NCBI GenBank assembly: GCA_963977065.1
Contig: CAXBNF010000001.1
Location: 124,001 to 188,000, forward strand
Reading direction: 5' to 3'
DNA length: 64,000 bases
Source of the DNA: Planktosalinus sp963977065
GTDB lineage: Bacteria; Bacteroidota; Bacteroidia; Flavobacteriales; Flavobacteriaceae
Shown: in pieces, positions 42,252 through 52,066 of the stretch
Numbering within the stretch: position 1 is the first letter of the stretch
Layout of the letters: each line of letters opens with the position of its first letter
Translations under genes and position numbers: made by a program
The notes under the pieces: model-generated
Seen by the model: the letters and a program-made list of their open reading frames with translations, nothing else
What the model was told of the DNA's origin: nothing
Databases searched by the model: none

Positions 42252-43241
42252 TTATTTTCTTATGTGTTTAGAAAAATCTTTGTGTTCGCTTTTCTCCAGT
42301 TCCTCTTTGGAAAGTCCTTTAAAATAGTCATAAGTGATTTTCATTCCATTTTCTCTGGAAACTTTGGGCTGCCATCCCAGTATTTTATTTGCTCTGAAAA
42401 TATCAGGTTGTCTTTGCATGGGGTCGTCCTGAGGTAAGGGTTTAAAAATGATTTTTTGGTTAGTGCCTGTTAATTTTATAATTTCCTGAGCAAATTCAAG
42501 GATTGTAATTTCATCTGGGTTTCCAATGTTTACAGGGTCTGAGTAATCACTCAACAAAAGCCTATACAAACCCTCTACCTGATCATCAACATAACAAAAG
42601 GAACGAGTTTGTTTACCATCACCAAAGACGGTTAAATCTTCTCCTCTTAGTGCTTGACCAATAAACGCCGGAATAACGCGTCCATCATTTAAACGCATTC
42701 TTGGTCCATATGTATTGAAAATTCTAGCAATACGTGTTTCAAGCCCGTGATAACGATGGTAAGCCATTGTGATTGATTCTTGGAAACGTTTTGCTTCATC
42801 ATAAACGCCTCGGGGGCCAATTGTATTTACATTTCCGTAATAATCTTCAGTTTGGGGGTGAACTTCAGGATCACCATAGACTTCAGATGTTGAAGCTATT
42901 AAAATACGAGCTTTTTTTTCTTTTGCTAAGCCTAGAAGGTTATGTGTGCCCAAAGAGCCTACTTTCAAAGTTTGAATTGGGATTTTTAAATAATCGATGG
43001 GGCTGGCAGGTGAAGCAAAATGCATTATATAGTCCAGATTTCCAGGAACGTGAACAAAAGTGGTAACATCGTGATGATAAAACTCAAATTCGTGTAACTT
43101 GAAAAGGTGTTCAATATTTTTTAAATCACCGGTAATGAGGTTGTCCATTCCAAAAACATGATAACCTTCCTTGATGAATCGATCACATAAATGGGAACCT
43201 AGAAAACCGGCTGCGCCGGTAATTAAAATGCGTTTTTTCAT
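42252..43241 (-). CDS. UDP-glucuronate decarboxylase (UDP-xylose synthase)
   Basis: 329-aa extended short-chain dehydrogenase. NAD-binding GAAGFLGSHL at the start, the active-site Ser region STSEVYGDPEVHPQ, catalytic YDEAK, and UXS-typical GNVNTIGPRGVYDEAKR. It converts UDP-glucuronate to UDP-xylose using bound NAD. Its start overlaps the ugd stop by 4 bp, so substrate maker and user are coupled. A role as UDP-glucuronate 4-epimerase is less likely given the signature. Confidence 0.9.
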   Translation of the reverse strand: MKKRILITGAAGFLGSHLCDRFIKEGYHVFGMDNLITGDLKNIEHLFKLHEFEFYHHDVTTFVHVPGNLDYIMHFASPASPIDYLKIPIQTLKVGSLGTHNLLGLAKEKKARILIASTSEVYGDPEVHPQTEDYYGNVNTIGPRGVYDEAKRFQESITMAYHRYHGLETRIARIFNTYGPRMRLNDGRVIPAFIGQALRGEDLTVFGDGKQTRSFCYVDDQVEGLYRLLLSDYSDPVNIGNPDEITILEFAQEIIKLTGTNQKIIFKPLPQDDPMQRQPDIFRANKILGWQPKVSRENGMKITYDYFKGLSKEELEKSEHKDFSKHIRK

Positions 43242-44539
43242 GGGCGACCTATTGAAAAGTACTCAAAACCGAGTTCTCTAACTTCCTTAACCTCATAAAG
43301 ATTTCTTCCATCAAAAATCACTGGATTTTTCAATAAAGATTTTATTTTTTTAAAGTCAGGTGTTCTAAAAATACTCCATTCAGTACAGATTACCAAAGCA
43401 TCAGCTCCTTCTAAGGGTTTATACATAGATGCAGCAAATTCAATTTGGTTGCCTAATTTGTTTTGAACATTGGACATGGCTTCCGGGTCAAAAGCAACGA
43501 CAGAAGCACCTTTTTCAAGAAGTGCTTCTATAATATCCAGTGAGGGTGCTTCTCTAATGTCATCGGTTTCAGGCTTAAAGGCCAGCCCCCATATGGCTAT
43601 TTTTTTTCCTTTTAATTTGCCATCAAAATAGTTTTCAATTCTGGGTATAAGGATTGTTTTTTGCTTTTTGTTGACTTCAAGAACGGCATTTAATATTTTA
43701 AATTCGAGATTTTCATCCTTACCCGATTTATGGAGTGCTTTTACATCTTTAGGAAAACAAGATCCTCCATAACCAATCCCGGGGAAAAGAAACCTTTTGC
43801 CAATGCGGGAGTCTGTTCCCATGCCGATTCGCACTTTGTCAACATCTGCGCCCACAAGTTCACAGTAATTAGCAATCTCATTCATAAAGGTAATCTTAGT
43901 CGCCAGAAAAGCATTGGAAGCATATTTGGTGAGCTCCGCAGATTTTTCATCCATAATGATAATGGGATTTCCAGAGCGCACAAACGGGCTGTACAGTTTT
44001 TTCATTAATGAAGTGGCTCGTTCACTGCTTGAGCCTACTACAATTCTTTCGGGCTTTAGGAAGTCGTCAACTGCAAATCCTTCTCTAAGAAATTCCGGGT
44101 TTGAAACCACATCAAATTCACTTTTAGCGTGTTTGGCAATGGTTGCTTTTACCTTGTCTGAAGTTCCAACGGGAACGGTACTTTTATCAACGATTACTTT
44201 GTATGAAGTGATTTTTTTTCCTATTTCATCGGCTACACCCAGTACATATTTCAGATCGGCTGAGCCGTCTTCGTCTTCAGGAGTGGGGAGTGCAAGAAAG
44301 ATAATTTCGCCATGAACTAGGCCTTCATCAAGTGAGGTGGTAAAGCTCAATCTTCCGGCTTTGATATTGCGCTCAAAGAGTACGTCGAGGTGAGGTTCAT
44401 ATATGGGCACCTCGCCGTTTTTCATGCGTTCCACTTTGTTTGCGTCTATATCGACACACACCACTTCATTTCCTGTTTCTGCCAGACAAGTGCCTGTTAC
44501 CAGGCCAACATAGCCTGTTCCTATTACTGCTATTTTCAT
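43238..44539 (-). CDS. ugd: UDP-glucose 6-dehydrogenase
   Basis: 433-aa enzyme oxidising UDP-glucose to UDP-glucuronate with two NAD+. N-terminal GTGYVGLVTG, substrate helix region (KYASNAFLATKITFMNEIAN), catalytic Cys261 (GYGGSCFPKD), C-terminal domain with AIWGLAFKPETDDIREAPS. Normal length. It feeds the UDP-xylose synthase encoded right after it. A small CCCCAAA hairpin lies upstream (44554-44571) without a T-run. Confidence 0.96.
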   Translation of the reverse strand: MKIAVIGTGYVGLVTGTCLAETGNEVVCVDIDANKVERMKNGEVPIYEPHLDVLFERNIKAGRLSFTTSLDEGLVHGEIIFLALPTPEDEDGSADLKYVLGVADEIGKKITSYKVIVDKSTVPVGTSDKVKATIAKHAKSEFDVVSNPEFLREGFAVDDFLKPERIVVGSSSERATSLMKKLYSPFVRSGNPIIIMDEKSAELTKYASNAFLATKITFMNEIANYCELVGADVDKVRIGMGTDSRIGKRFLFPGIGYGGSCFPKDVKALHKSGKDENLEFKILNAVLEVNKKQKTILIPRIENYFDGKLKGKKIAIWGLAFKPETDDIREAPSLDIIEALLEKGASVVAFDPEAMSNVQNKLGNQIEFAASMYKPLEGADALVICTEWSIFRTPDFKKIKSLLKNPVIFDGRNLYEVKEVRELGFEYFSIGRP

Positions 44540-44634
44540 ATTCCTATGCCCGTCCCCAAATTTGTTTGGGGAGGTATCTCGTTATTTAAATTTCCGATTA
44601 TCATCAAAGTCTACAGAGTTAGCTAACTGTTTTT

Positions 44635-44667
44635 AACCACAAAGGACACAAAGTGAACAAAGATGTC
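44635..44667. repeat. ACCACAAAGGACACAAAGTG dispersed repeat
   Basis: The tract AACCACAAAGGACACAAAGT GAACAAAGATG between the WecG-like gene and ugd is a word type I know from many Bacteroidota intergenic regions. One copy only in this window. Confidence 0.4.
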
Positions 44668-44696
44668 TAAAAATATATATTCGGAAAAATTGGTTA

Positions 44697-45437
44697 TTAT
44701 TTTTTGAATTTTTCTTTAAGCACCAAAAATAAGAATTTTGTATTGCCCACGAGGTATCTTTTCCACATTCTTTTGGGTTCTTGAAGGAAGCGATAAAACC
44801 ACTCCATTCCAATTTTTTGCATCCAGAGCGGGGCGCGTTTGGTTTTTCCGGCAAAGACGTCAAAGCTGCCACCTACTCCCATGATGAAGTTTACACTTGA
44901 AAGGGTTAATTTATGTTTGTGAAGAAAGTTTTCTTTTTTAGGAGAGGTAATTGCAACAAAAAGCATTTGTGCGCCTGAATTGACAATATCTTTTACAATT
45001 TCGTTTTCTTCGGCTTCAGAAAAATATCCGTTTCTGTAACCAGCAATTATGGATGAATTGTATTTTTCATTGTAAATAGAAACTAGTTTTGAAACAATCT
45101 CATCTTTTGCGCCAAGCAGATAAATTTTATAATTCTTGCGATGTGCCAATTCTACAAGACTTGCCATTAAATCTGGTCCAGCCACACGCTCTTTTAGTGG
45201 TGCGCTTAAAAATTTTGAGGCCCAGACAACCGCCTGTCCATCTGCATTGACGATGTCTGCGCTATTAACGATTTTTCGAAGCTCATTATCTTTTTGTAAA
45301 GTAACTAGTATTGCAGCATTAACGGCCACGTGGTGAAGCTGCTTATTTTCAGCAATAGCCAGCTCAACCATTTCCATTGTTTCTTGCATGGAAAGGTTGC
45401 TTATTTTTGTTTTTAACAAACTGATTTTAGGGCTCAT
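44697..45437 (-). CDS. WecG/TagA/CpsF-family glycosyltransferase
   Basis: 246-aa enzyme of the family that adds the second sugar (ManNAc or ManNAcA in known members) to a polyprenyl-linked sugar. Family motifs: VNADGQAVVWASKFL, RVAGPDLM, LLGAKDEIV, MGVGGSFDVFAGKTKRAPLW followed by MEWFYRFLQEPKRMWKRY. It is in the minus-strand run between the methyltransferase and ugd, so it probably extends the first sugar laid down by the WbaP-type enzyme. Confidence 0.92.
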   Translation of the reverse strand: MSPKISLLKTKISNLSMQETMEMVELAIAENKQLHHVAVNAAILVTLQKDNELRKIVNSADIVNADGQAVVWASKFLSAPLKERVAGPDLMASLVELAHRKNYKIYLLGAKDEIVSKLVSIYNEKYNSSIIAGYRNGYFSEAEENEIVKDIVNSGAQMLFVAITSPKKENFLHKHKLTLSSVNFIMGVGGSFDVFAGKTKRAPLWMQKIGMEWFYRFLQEPKRMWKRYLVGNTKFLFLVLKEKFKK

Positions 45438-45498
45438 GGCACATTTAAAAAACTCAGCGGCAAAAGTAGGTGTAATTGTAGATAAATAAAAGAAACTT

Positions 45499-46224
45499 TT
45501 AATTTCTCTTTTTTAAAATAATAAAAGCATAGCTGGTAAGGGCCGGTAAAGGGTTTTTAACAAGCCAATGTGCTTTTTTTTGTTCCAAATAATCTAGAAA
45601 GGGTGCTTTTTTTCTATAATACCCGTGTCCAAAAAAGCCAACATATTCTATGACTTCAAAACCAAGTGCCTCAAACTTTTTAATCGACTTAACTGAAGGC
45701 CCACGACTCCAGCTGTAATAGGCCGGAAATTTATCATGCTGGTAACGATCTCTGGGATTAAAATAGTTTAATAGCTTATTTGTAAAACCCTCAGGAAATA
45801 TTCGGTTTATTAAAAAGGGTAATGCATATAAAGTTGAAAAACAATGAGCAGTTACACCTCCAGGCTCAAGAAGATCCCAAAGGTTTTTGTAATAAGTTTC
45901 CCCATCTTTTACATGTTCATTGACCATTCTGCTAAAAATAAGTTGATATTTTTCTGGGTGAGTTTTAGCAATGAAGGGTTGGCATAAATCAGCCTCCCAA
46001 GTTGAATATATCTTTGGTGCCTTAAACAGTTCTTCACCCGACAAGTCATTTGTAGTATATTCAATCCCTAGGTTTGAAACAATCTCAGGATTGAGAGTAG
46101 GATTTGCTCCAGAGCCTATTTCCAAAACCATTCTTGGATTGTATGTCTTTATCAATTGCAGTAACATCTCAGGGGCTTTGTCCCACCCGGGAAATTCAGA
46201 AGTATGACGATACTTTATATTCAT
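45499..46224 (-). CDS. Class I SAM-dependent methyltransferase
   Basis: 241-aa methyltransferase. SAM-binding motif VLEIGSGANPTLNPE, acidic residue region YTTNDLSGEEL, and the post-core LLEPGGVTAHCFSTLYALPF. No N-terminal signal; cytoplasmic. Inside the polysaccharide locus it would modify a sugar or the chain end, but the substrate cannot be read. Upstream gap (46225-46363, 139 bp) shows only AT-rich sequence with a weak TATTTTTA box just before the start. Confidence 0.82.
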   Translation of the reverse strand: MNIKYRHTSEFPGWDKAPEMLLQLIKTYNPRMVLEIGSGANPTLNPEIVSNLGIEYTTNDLSGEELFKAPKIYSTWEADLCQPFIAKTHPEKYQLIFSRMVNEHVKDGETYYKNLWDLLEPGGVTAHCFSTLYALPFLINRIFPEGFTNKLLNYFNPRDRYQHDKFPAYYSWSRGPSVKSIKKFEALGFEVIEYVGFFGHGYYRKKAPFLDYLEQKKAHWLVKNPLPALTSYAFIILKKRN

Positions 46225-46363
46225 TCCGTAAAAATACTCTTATTAGTGTAAAATAGATTTTTGTATTCGCAGAAAATTTAATCAATTTATTACTTGGGGT
46301 GGCTTATTCTTGTTTTAACTTCTTTTCTTCCATTTCTAACCTAGACCTTTCTTTATAAAGATT

Positions 46364-47608
46364 TTATCTGTCATCAATACTATTCTTCTGAAGGAAAAAT
46401 GCTAATGTAAAATAGATAAGCCAAAAGTATGTGGAAGAATGTGGTAATTCTAAAATGACATTAAAACTTACCCAAACCGCGACCCCAACGAAAGACAACA
46501 GTAAAAATTTGAAAGAATTATTTTTTGCCTCCCATTTTCTGTTAAATATACTTTTAAGTGGATAAAAAAGTAATAAAACAGATATCCCCAAATGATATAA
46601 AATTGTTATAAACGAATTATGAGGTGGAACAAGATAGACGCTCTCAGGAGTTTTAAAGACTAAAACAAATTCGTTTAATTTTTGAGCAGCTACTTCAGAA
46701 ACATAAGGTGTTCCGAAGCCATTACCATAGATTATACTGAAATCGCCAACGATTTTTGTTAAAACTTCATTCCAGTAAAAAAGTCTTGCACCTGCATTAC
46801 CATCTGTAAATGTTTCCACGAAAAACCATAATGCTAAACAGCCCAATACTGCCAAAGCTGAAATCAGAATTTTTATTTTTAGAGGTGCACTTAAAAAATA
46901 GGATAGTAAAAAAACCAGAATCACGGCTAGATATGCTGAGTCATGGCCAAAACTGAAAGAAATTAGCAATAGCAATAAAAAGAACAGTATTTTTTTATAC
47001 CCATTGAGGAACGAAAGACCCAAAGCTGTTGCGGCTATGACTGAAAGAACAGTTAATGGTGAAAAATAATTGCGCTCTAAAAAAGGATTTTCCCCAATAC
47101 CTAAAAGAATATAAAAGATATATACACCTTGCAAAAGTATTGCTAAAAATGCTAACACAGAAATGACTTGTATTAAAATTTGGACTCCGTTTTTAACCCC
47201 TGCAACCGCCTTGAATATAAAATAAGATTGAATAAGATAACCAAAGACCATAAACTGCCTAATGTATATATACAAATTACCTTCGGGATGAAGCTTAAAT
47301 ATGATTGAGCCTGCCAAATATGCCACTGAAATTAAGCATAATAACTCGATAGACTTTAATCTAAAACTCGATTTAAAGGTTAGTGAAAACAAGAATGTTG
47401 CAAATAGAATTACATCATGGTAATACAGATAAGGATAAAAAGCGGTTTTAGTATATGCTCTGCCTAAAAGCAAAAGAAGAAGTAAATCCAGAACTATAAG
47501 TCCAATAAAAACTTTCTCTTTTAAAGTCAAAGAAAGGTAGTTTGCTTTAAAAGAATCTGTTTTAAACATACTCATTGAATTAATTGAGGCTAGCAGGTTG
47601 TTTTTCAA
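46364..47608 (-). CDS. O-antigen ligase/polymerase-like membrane protein (third in the locus)
   Basis: 414-aa polytopic protein with ten or more hydrophobic segments and one large outside loop (about 265-325, YWNEVLTKIVGDFSIIYGNG ... VPPHNSFITILYHLG). The loop's GNGFG and HNSF positions resemble the O-antigen ligase (Wzy/WaaL) family. No enzymatic certainty. Two further proteins of similar type lie at 50840 and 52053, so one may be polymerase and another ligase. Possibly the start lies at the second Met (47575, MSMFKTD region). Confidence 0.72.
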   Translation of the reverse strand: MKNNLLASINSMSMFKTDSFKANYLSLTLKEKVFIGLIVLDLLLLLLLGRAYTKTAFYPYLYYHDVILFATFLFSLTFKSSFRLKSIELLCLISVAYLAGSIIFKLHPEGNLYIYIRQFMVFGYLIQSYFIFKAVAGVKNGVQILIQVISVLAFLAILLQGVYIFYILLGIGENPFLERNYFSPLTVLSVIAATALGLSFLNGYKKILFFLLLLLISFSFGHDSAYLAVILVFLLSYFLSAPLKIKILISALAVLGCLALWFFVETFTDGNAGARLFYWNEVLTKIVGDFSIIYGNGFGTPYVSEVAAQKLNEFVLVFKTPESVYLVPPHNSFITILYHLGISVLLLFYPLKSIFNRKWEAKNNSFKFLLLSFVGVAVWVSFNVILELPHSSTYFWLIYFTLAFFLQKNSIDDR

Positions 47609-47632
47609 TTAAATATTATAGAAACAGCTTGT

Positions 47633-49531
47633 TTAAATACTACAGTTACCATCTATTATATCTTGTTGTGTTGGGTTGTACCAATTCTGGGAAACAGTAT
47701 AAGTGCCAACAGAGCCATTTGTTATAAGATTTGTAATGCCGCAAAAATCGCTTAAATTGTCATTATTAATGATTTTTAGGGCGCCCTCTATACTATGTAG
47801 GCCCGTAAACCCATCAAGGTTGGTGAAATTACTGTGAACCCAAAAATCATATATATGTAAATCTCCAGTAATCACGCCTAAGTTATTCATAGTTATAGTG
47901 CTAAGATCCCAGTTAGACCCATGAATTATTATTGTAGTTGCCTGGGTAATGTTATTTGCAATAAAAGTTTCTAATTGAGAATTAGAAACAATACGCATTT
48001 CACCTACTTCGGTTATGTTTTCAATGTTCAAATTGACAATGTTATCACAATTCACGACATATAATGATGCCTCTATTTTCGTTAAATTACTTAAAGGCAA
48101 ATCTGTGAGGCCAATATTACCTTCGAATCTAACATCTTTAGCTATGGTCATAGCTCCAAAATTTGTTGATGTTAGAAAAGGATTTTCATTAATGAAGAAT
48201 GAAGTGGGTTCCGGTCTGTTTTGAAGACTTTCCAAATTTAAAGCCGGAATCTTTGAATTATGAAGTCTTAAGCTTTTTAAGCTAGAAAGATTAGGAAGAC
48301 TAAGTGTGGTAAGTTGATTGTTGTCTTTTGCCTCTATATCTTCTGCAACCGTTAGACTATTTACATAAATTGCTTCCAAACTTTGGTTATCATTTATATT
48401 AATATAACCATCTATTTGGGTTAAATTGTTTAAATTAATAGAAGTAATATTGGGATTATTTTTAATAGTAAAATCACTTTCAACAGTTGTTAGCCCACCT
48501 AACTGTATATCTTCTAAGGCATTGTAAGTAAAAACAACCCTGTTAGCTTTAGTGATATTGTTTAAATTTATATTAGTAAGAAAACCGTTTCCAGTAATGA
48601 TAGTTGTTGTTGGTTCTGAGGGTGTTTGTAAATTTACAAGATTTACATTTGTTAGCCTTGTGTTTTTAATTTCTAATATACCCACACTTGTTAAGTTTTC
48701 AAGATTCAAAGAACTTAAAGCTACGTTTCTAACAAAAGAAAAAGTACCGTTGATCTTTTGTAGATTTTCAATATTAAGGTTAGTTAACTGGTTGTTTTCA
48801 ATTAAAGATAAGTTACCATTAATCTTCTGTAAATTTTCAATATTAAGGTTAGTTAATTGATTGTTCTCAATTAAATAGAAATGATCCATTTCTTCAAAAT
48901 TAGATAAATTTAACTGAGTAAGTGAGTAGGAATTATTTAATGTAAATGTACCCACCTTAGTTGCGCCAATTGTAAAAGATTCAAAACGAGAGTCAATAGA
49001 TTCAAAATCTCCAAGAACCGACACATTTTCGAAATTTAAGTCAATAACCCTTGTGTTGCTAAATTTTATACCCTCTCGAATTGCTGTTAAGTTAGATAGC
49101 CCATCAATATTCCTAAGAGATCCGTTATCGTCAAATTCAATAGTATTTATGGTTGTAATGCCATTAAAACTGTCTAAATTTTCAAGTAATGGGTTCTTAC
49201 TTATCAATAAATTATCAAGCTCCGTTATATTTTCCAGACCATCCAGATCAATTAAAACGGTATTGTTTAGTATTGAAAGTGTCTTCACTTTTTTAAGGGT
49301 TCTTAAAGGGCTTAAATCATCAATGTCATTTTGTTCAACACAACCAATACATACTTCTCCCTCAACACTTGTGTAGCCCAAGCTCCCAAAATCATTTACT
49401 TCTTGTTGAGTGCGTAACATTATATCACCAACATAGCTGTTTGTGATTTCTGTGGAACCACTTCCGTCATCATCCTTATTGCAACCAATAACAAACAATA
49501 GGGTCAGTGAAAATAATAGTATTTTTTTCAT
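47633..49531 (-). CDS. Leucine-rich-repeat lipoprotein within the polysaccharide locus
   Basis: 632-aa lipoprotein with a signal and lipobox VIGC (Cys17) followed by an acidic DDDGSG linker, typical of Bacteroidota surface lipoproteins. About 20 LRR/receptor-L-type units follow (LSILNNTVLIDLDGLENI; LTNLNIENLQKING). Two adjacent units (ENNQLTNLNIENLQKING) are nearly identical, 69 bp apart in DNA. C-terminal region has Cys in FCGITNL. A binding or adhesion role is likely; why it lies among biosynthesis genes is unclear. Confidence 0.85.
   Translation of the reverse strand: MKKILLFSLTLLFVIGCNKDDDGSGSTEITNSYVGDIMLRTQQEVNDFGSLGYTSVEGEVCIGCVEQNDIDDLSPLRTLKKVKTLSILNNTVLIDLDGLENITELDNLLISKNPLLENLDSFNGITTINTIEFDDNGSLRNIDGLSNLTAIREGIKFSNTRVIDLNFENVSVLGDFESIDSRFESFTIGATKVGTFTLNNSYSLTQLNLSNFEEMDHFYLIENNQLTNLNIENLQKINGNLSLIENNQLTNLNIENLQKINGTFSFVRNVALSSLNLENLTSVGILEIKNTRLTNVNLVNLQTPSEPTTTIITGNGFLTNINLNNITKANRVVFTYNALEDIQLGGLTTVESDFTIKNNPNITSINLNNLTQIDGYININDNQSLEAIYVNSLTVAEDIEAKDNNQLTTLSLPNLSSLKSLRLHNSKIPALNLESLQNRPEPTSFFINENPFLTSTNFGAMTIAKDVRFEGNIGLTDLPLSNLTKIEASLYVVNCDNIVNLNIENITEVGEMRIVSNSQLETFIANNITQATTIIIHGSNWDLSTITMNNLGVITGDLHIYDFWVHSNFTNLDGFTGLHSIEGALKIINNDNLSDFCGITNLITNGSVGTYTVSQNWYNPTQQDIIDGNCSI
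48764..48876. repeat. 69-bp near-identical tandem unit inside the LRR gene
   Basis: ATTTTCAATATTAAGGTTAG TTAA and following bases recur with an offset of 69 bp (first at about 48764, again at about 48833), equal to one 23-residue LRR unit. Very low divergence suggests recent duplication or ongoing repeat exchange. Confidence 0.7.
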
Positions 49532-49758
49532 TGGAAATCTAACTTAGTTACTTTGTTGTTACTAAATATACGTTTTTTGAATAAATTTTAGTGAATATCT
49601 TAGATAAATTTTTTGTGTTGAGACTTGACTCTCATCAAATTTTCTTTAAGCATTGATGTCATGAATAGTTAACATCTTTACAATCTTTTGAGTAAGTCTT
49701 ATTTCCCCTATTATCAAAGTCTGGGTCGAACTTAAGATTTGTTTGTTTTAAGATGGTT
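49532..49758. other. 227-bp gene-free gap upstream of the LRR gene
   Basis: AT-rich. A TATATTTA box (minus strand, 49563-49570) could serve the LRR gene, which would then have its own promoter. No hairpin with T-run and no reading frame of note. Confidence 0.35.
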
Positions 49759-50853
49759 TTATTTTTTTAAAATTTCGTCAATAATTGTAATAAAGTTTTT
49801 TATAAAAATTTCTTCGGTATAATTTTCCTTGTATTCTTTTTTATTATTTAACTTCATTGATTTAAGCAGGTCATGATTACCCATAATTTCACTCATTTTT
49901 TCAGCTAATAATTTGGAGTTTTTTGGTTCAATAACAAATCCATTTTCACGGTTTTTAACAATGTCAGGAATTGCGCCAACACTTGTTGATATCACAGCCA
50001 ATTCCGCTTGATAGGCTTCTAGTATTGTAAGAGGAAAACATTCATTTAAAGATGGCAAAACAAAAACGTCTGAGTCATTCAATACTTGATATTTTTCCTT
50101 GCCATAAACCGCTCCCTTTACTGAAACGTTTGTTAGATTATGTTTTTGAATATATTCATTAACTTCTTCAATAGAAACATCTGCAGATGGGCCGGCAATT
50201 GTAGCAAAAAATTCATTTTCACGTGATTTCAATAAATTAATAGCTTCAAGAAAACAATAAATGCCTTTATCCTTTGTGAGGTTTGAGAGATATGTAAAGG
50301 AGGTTCTGTTTAAATTTTTTTCTGTATTACTATCTTTAAAAGGTGAATCAATGATGCCATTGGGAAGTACATAAGGTGTTTTTGAGTAGATTTCTGATAC
50401 ATCACTATAAAGGGTTTCAGCAAGGACAATAACATCAGTGTTTTTAAAAACCATTTTATATATCCTTTTTTTAAATCTGCTTTTTATCTCGTCTTTTATT
50501 CCTTTGCCATGCAAATGGAGAACTACTTTATTGCCAAAGGATTTTGCCATTAAAACCAACACTGCATCTTTATAAAAGGCAAAACTTAGTGGTGAAAGGG
50601 TGAGATAAACTAAATCATATCTTTTGGTCAAAAGTTTAAGAATTGTATTGTAAAAAATTAAAAAACCATTCCACACTTTTTTGATTGAAAAATTCCCCAG
50701 GTCTTCCATGGTATTTGCAAGCTGGGTGGGCACTACATCAACTTGATATTTATTTTGGATCTGTTTATGAGTCATCAACAGTTTGTTTACCAAGGCAGAA
50801 CCATGAACGGGCGGCGGCAGCTGTATTAAAAAAAGTAATTTATTCTTGTTCAT
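49759..50853 (-). CDS. Glycosyltransferase family 4
   Basis: 364-aa GT-B enzyme. N-terminal acceptor domain begins LLFLIQLPPPVHGSALVNKL, donor domain shows SYLSNLTKDKGIYCFLEAIN, then the GT4 Glu signature (VFVLPSLNECFPLTILEAYQ). No membrane segment. It overlaps the start of the upstream polymerase-like gene's stop by 14 bp. Adds one sugar of the repeat unit; sugar unknown. Confidence 0.9.
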   Translation of the reverse strand: MNKNKLLFLIQLPPPVHGSALVNKLLMTHKQIQNKYQVDVVPTQLANTMEDLGNFSIKKVWNGFLIFYNTILKLLTKRYDLVYLTLSPLSFAFYKDAVLVLMAKSFGNKVVLHLHGKGIKDEIKSRFKKRIYKMVFKNTDVIVLAETLYSDVSEIYSKTPYVLPNGIIDSPFKDSNTEKNLNRTSFTYLSNLTKDKGIYCFLEAINLLKSRENEFFATIAGPSADVSIEEVNEYIQKHNLTNVSVKGAVYGKEKYQVLNDSDVFVLPSLNECFPLTILEAYQAELAVISTSVGAIPDIVKNRENGFVIEPKNSKLLAEKMSEIMGNHDLLKSMKLNNKKEYKENYTEEIFIKNFITIIDEILKK

Positions 50854-52066
50854 TTTTATAAAAAATCAAGTAATAGAAAATTGAGAAAAAAACAATTCCT
50901 TTGTTCAATGTCAATACATTTTCAGTTACAGAACAAATTGCCAAAAGAGTAAGTATCGAAAACATTAAAAAGTTTTTATTTATAACAATTTGATAAAAAC
51001 TTATAATGAGAAATGTTATAAACAATAAAGCCCCTATTAAACCAAGCTCTACCAAGTAATGAATATACTGATTGTGAGTGCTATAATTTTTGCCATAGCC
51101 TATTTCAAACCCTTTTTTTAAGTACATCTTGTTTAAGTTATCCTGAGTACAACCAATTCCTTGGCCAATGAAAATACTTTCTTTTGCGACCGATAATGCG
51201 CAATCCCACTTGGCCAAACGAATGTTCAATGAATTCCAATTTCTATTATGAATATCATCTGTATGATTATAGTTTAAAAAAGATGTGTCCACCGCTTTTG
51301 CTTTATTTAAAAAAATAGAGGCGGGTAAAATGAAAATCAATAATAAAAATGTGATTTTCTTAAAAGTTGAAATGTGATTTTTCAACAAAAATGGGGCGGC
51401 AATCAAAATAATAAAATAAGCTGCCATTACAGAAAATGATTGCAGAAGGTAAATACCCAGCGCTAAAATTAATAGTTTTAAAATGGTTATTTTTCTGTTT
51501 TTTTTCGAAAATGTTTTGAAATTATAAATGAAGACACTCGAGGCAAATACTAAAAAGATACCTAGATAGACTGCATGTAATCCAATTGAAGAACTAAATC
51601 TGTGGTATAGAAAATAGTTTTCATTCACTAAGTTTTTTGGGTTAAATATGTAAAATGAGTTTGTTGCTATTACATTGTATATTGCAACAACAAAGCAATA
51701 AAGAAGAAGCAATAAGCATACGTTTGCAAAAGAATTGAGTAATCTATTGAGTTGGGTTTTGTTCAGTGATAAGGTTGGTATGCAAACAAAAAATAAAACA
51801 AAAGACAATATTTTTTCTAAGTCTTTGATTCCCTCTAAAAGATTACAGGAATAAAGCAGGGAAAAAAGCGAAAGGATAAATAAGGTTGGGAAAAAGAAAG
51901 CCGCAGGATTTTTATATAATTTAAAGTTTTTTAGTTTAAAAATACTGAAAAACAGAAAAATAAAAATTGCAATATTATTTATAATCATAGGAAAAGGAAT
52001 ACTCAGCAAGACCAGTCCAAAAGAAAAGTTGTGCAAATTATCAATGTTCCAATTATTGTACTTCAC
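50840..52066 (-). CDS. O-antigen ligase-family membrane protein
   Basis: 408-aa polytopic protein with about 11 hydrophobic segments and an outside loop with the O-antigen ligase-type motif (KESIFIGQGIGCTQ ... YSTHNQYIHYLVELGLIGAL). Clearer ligase/polymerase signature than the two other candidates of the locus. It overlaps its neighbours on both sides by 14 bp, so it is translated within the operon. Probably joins repeat units or attaches the chain to its anchor. Confidence 0.82.
   Translation of the reverse strand: MKYNNWNIDNLHNFSFGLVLLSIPFPMIINNIAIFIFLFFSIFKLKNFKLYKNPAAFFFPTLFILSLFSLLYSCNLLEGIKDLEKILSFVLFFVCIPTLSLNKTQLNRLLNSFANVCLLLLLYCFVVAIYNVIATNSFYIFNPKNLVNENYFLYHRFSSSIGLHAVYLGIFLVFASSVFIYNFKTFSKKNRKITILKLLILALGIYLLQSFSVMAAYFIILIAAPFLLKNHISTFKKITFLLLIFILPASIFLNKAKAVDTSFLNYNHTDDIHNRNWNSLNIRLAKWDCALSVAKESIFIGQGIGCTQDNLNKMYLKKGFEIGYGKNYSTHNQYIHYLVELGLIGALLFITFLIISFYQIVINKNFLMFSILTLLAICSVTENVLTLNKGIVFFSIFYYLIFYKNEQE

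Noticed and set aside
44554..44571. CCCCAAA / TTTGGGG hairpin upstream of ugd
   Set aside because: No T-run on either strand and only a 4-nt loop; not convincing as terminator or operator.
48764..48876. Regular short repeats, considered as CRISPR-like
   Set aside because: They are in frame inside a leucine-rich-repeat gene, with a 69-bp period equal to 23 codons and no spacers.
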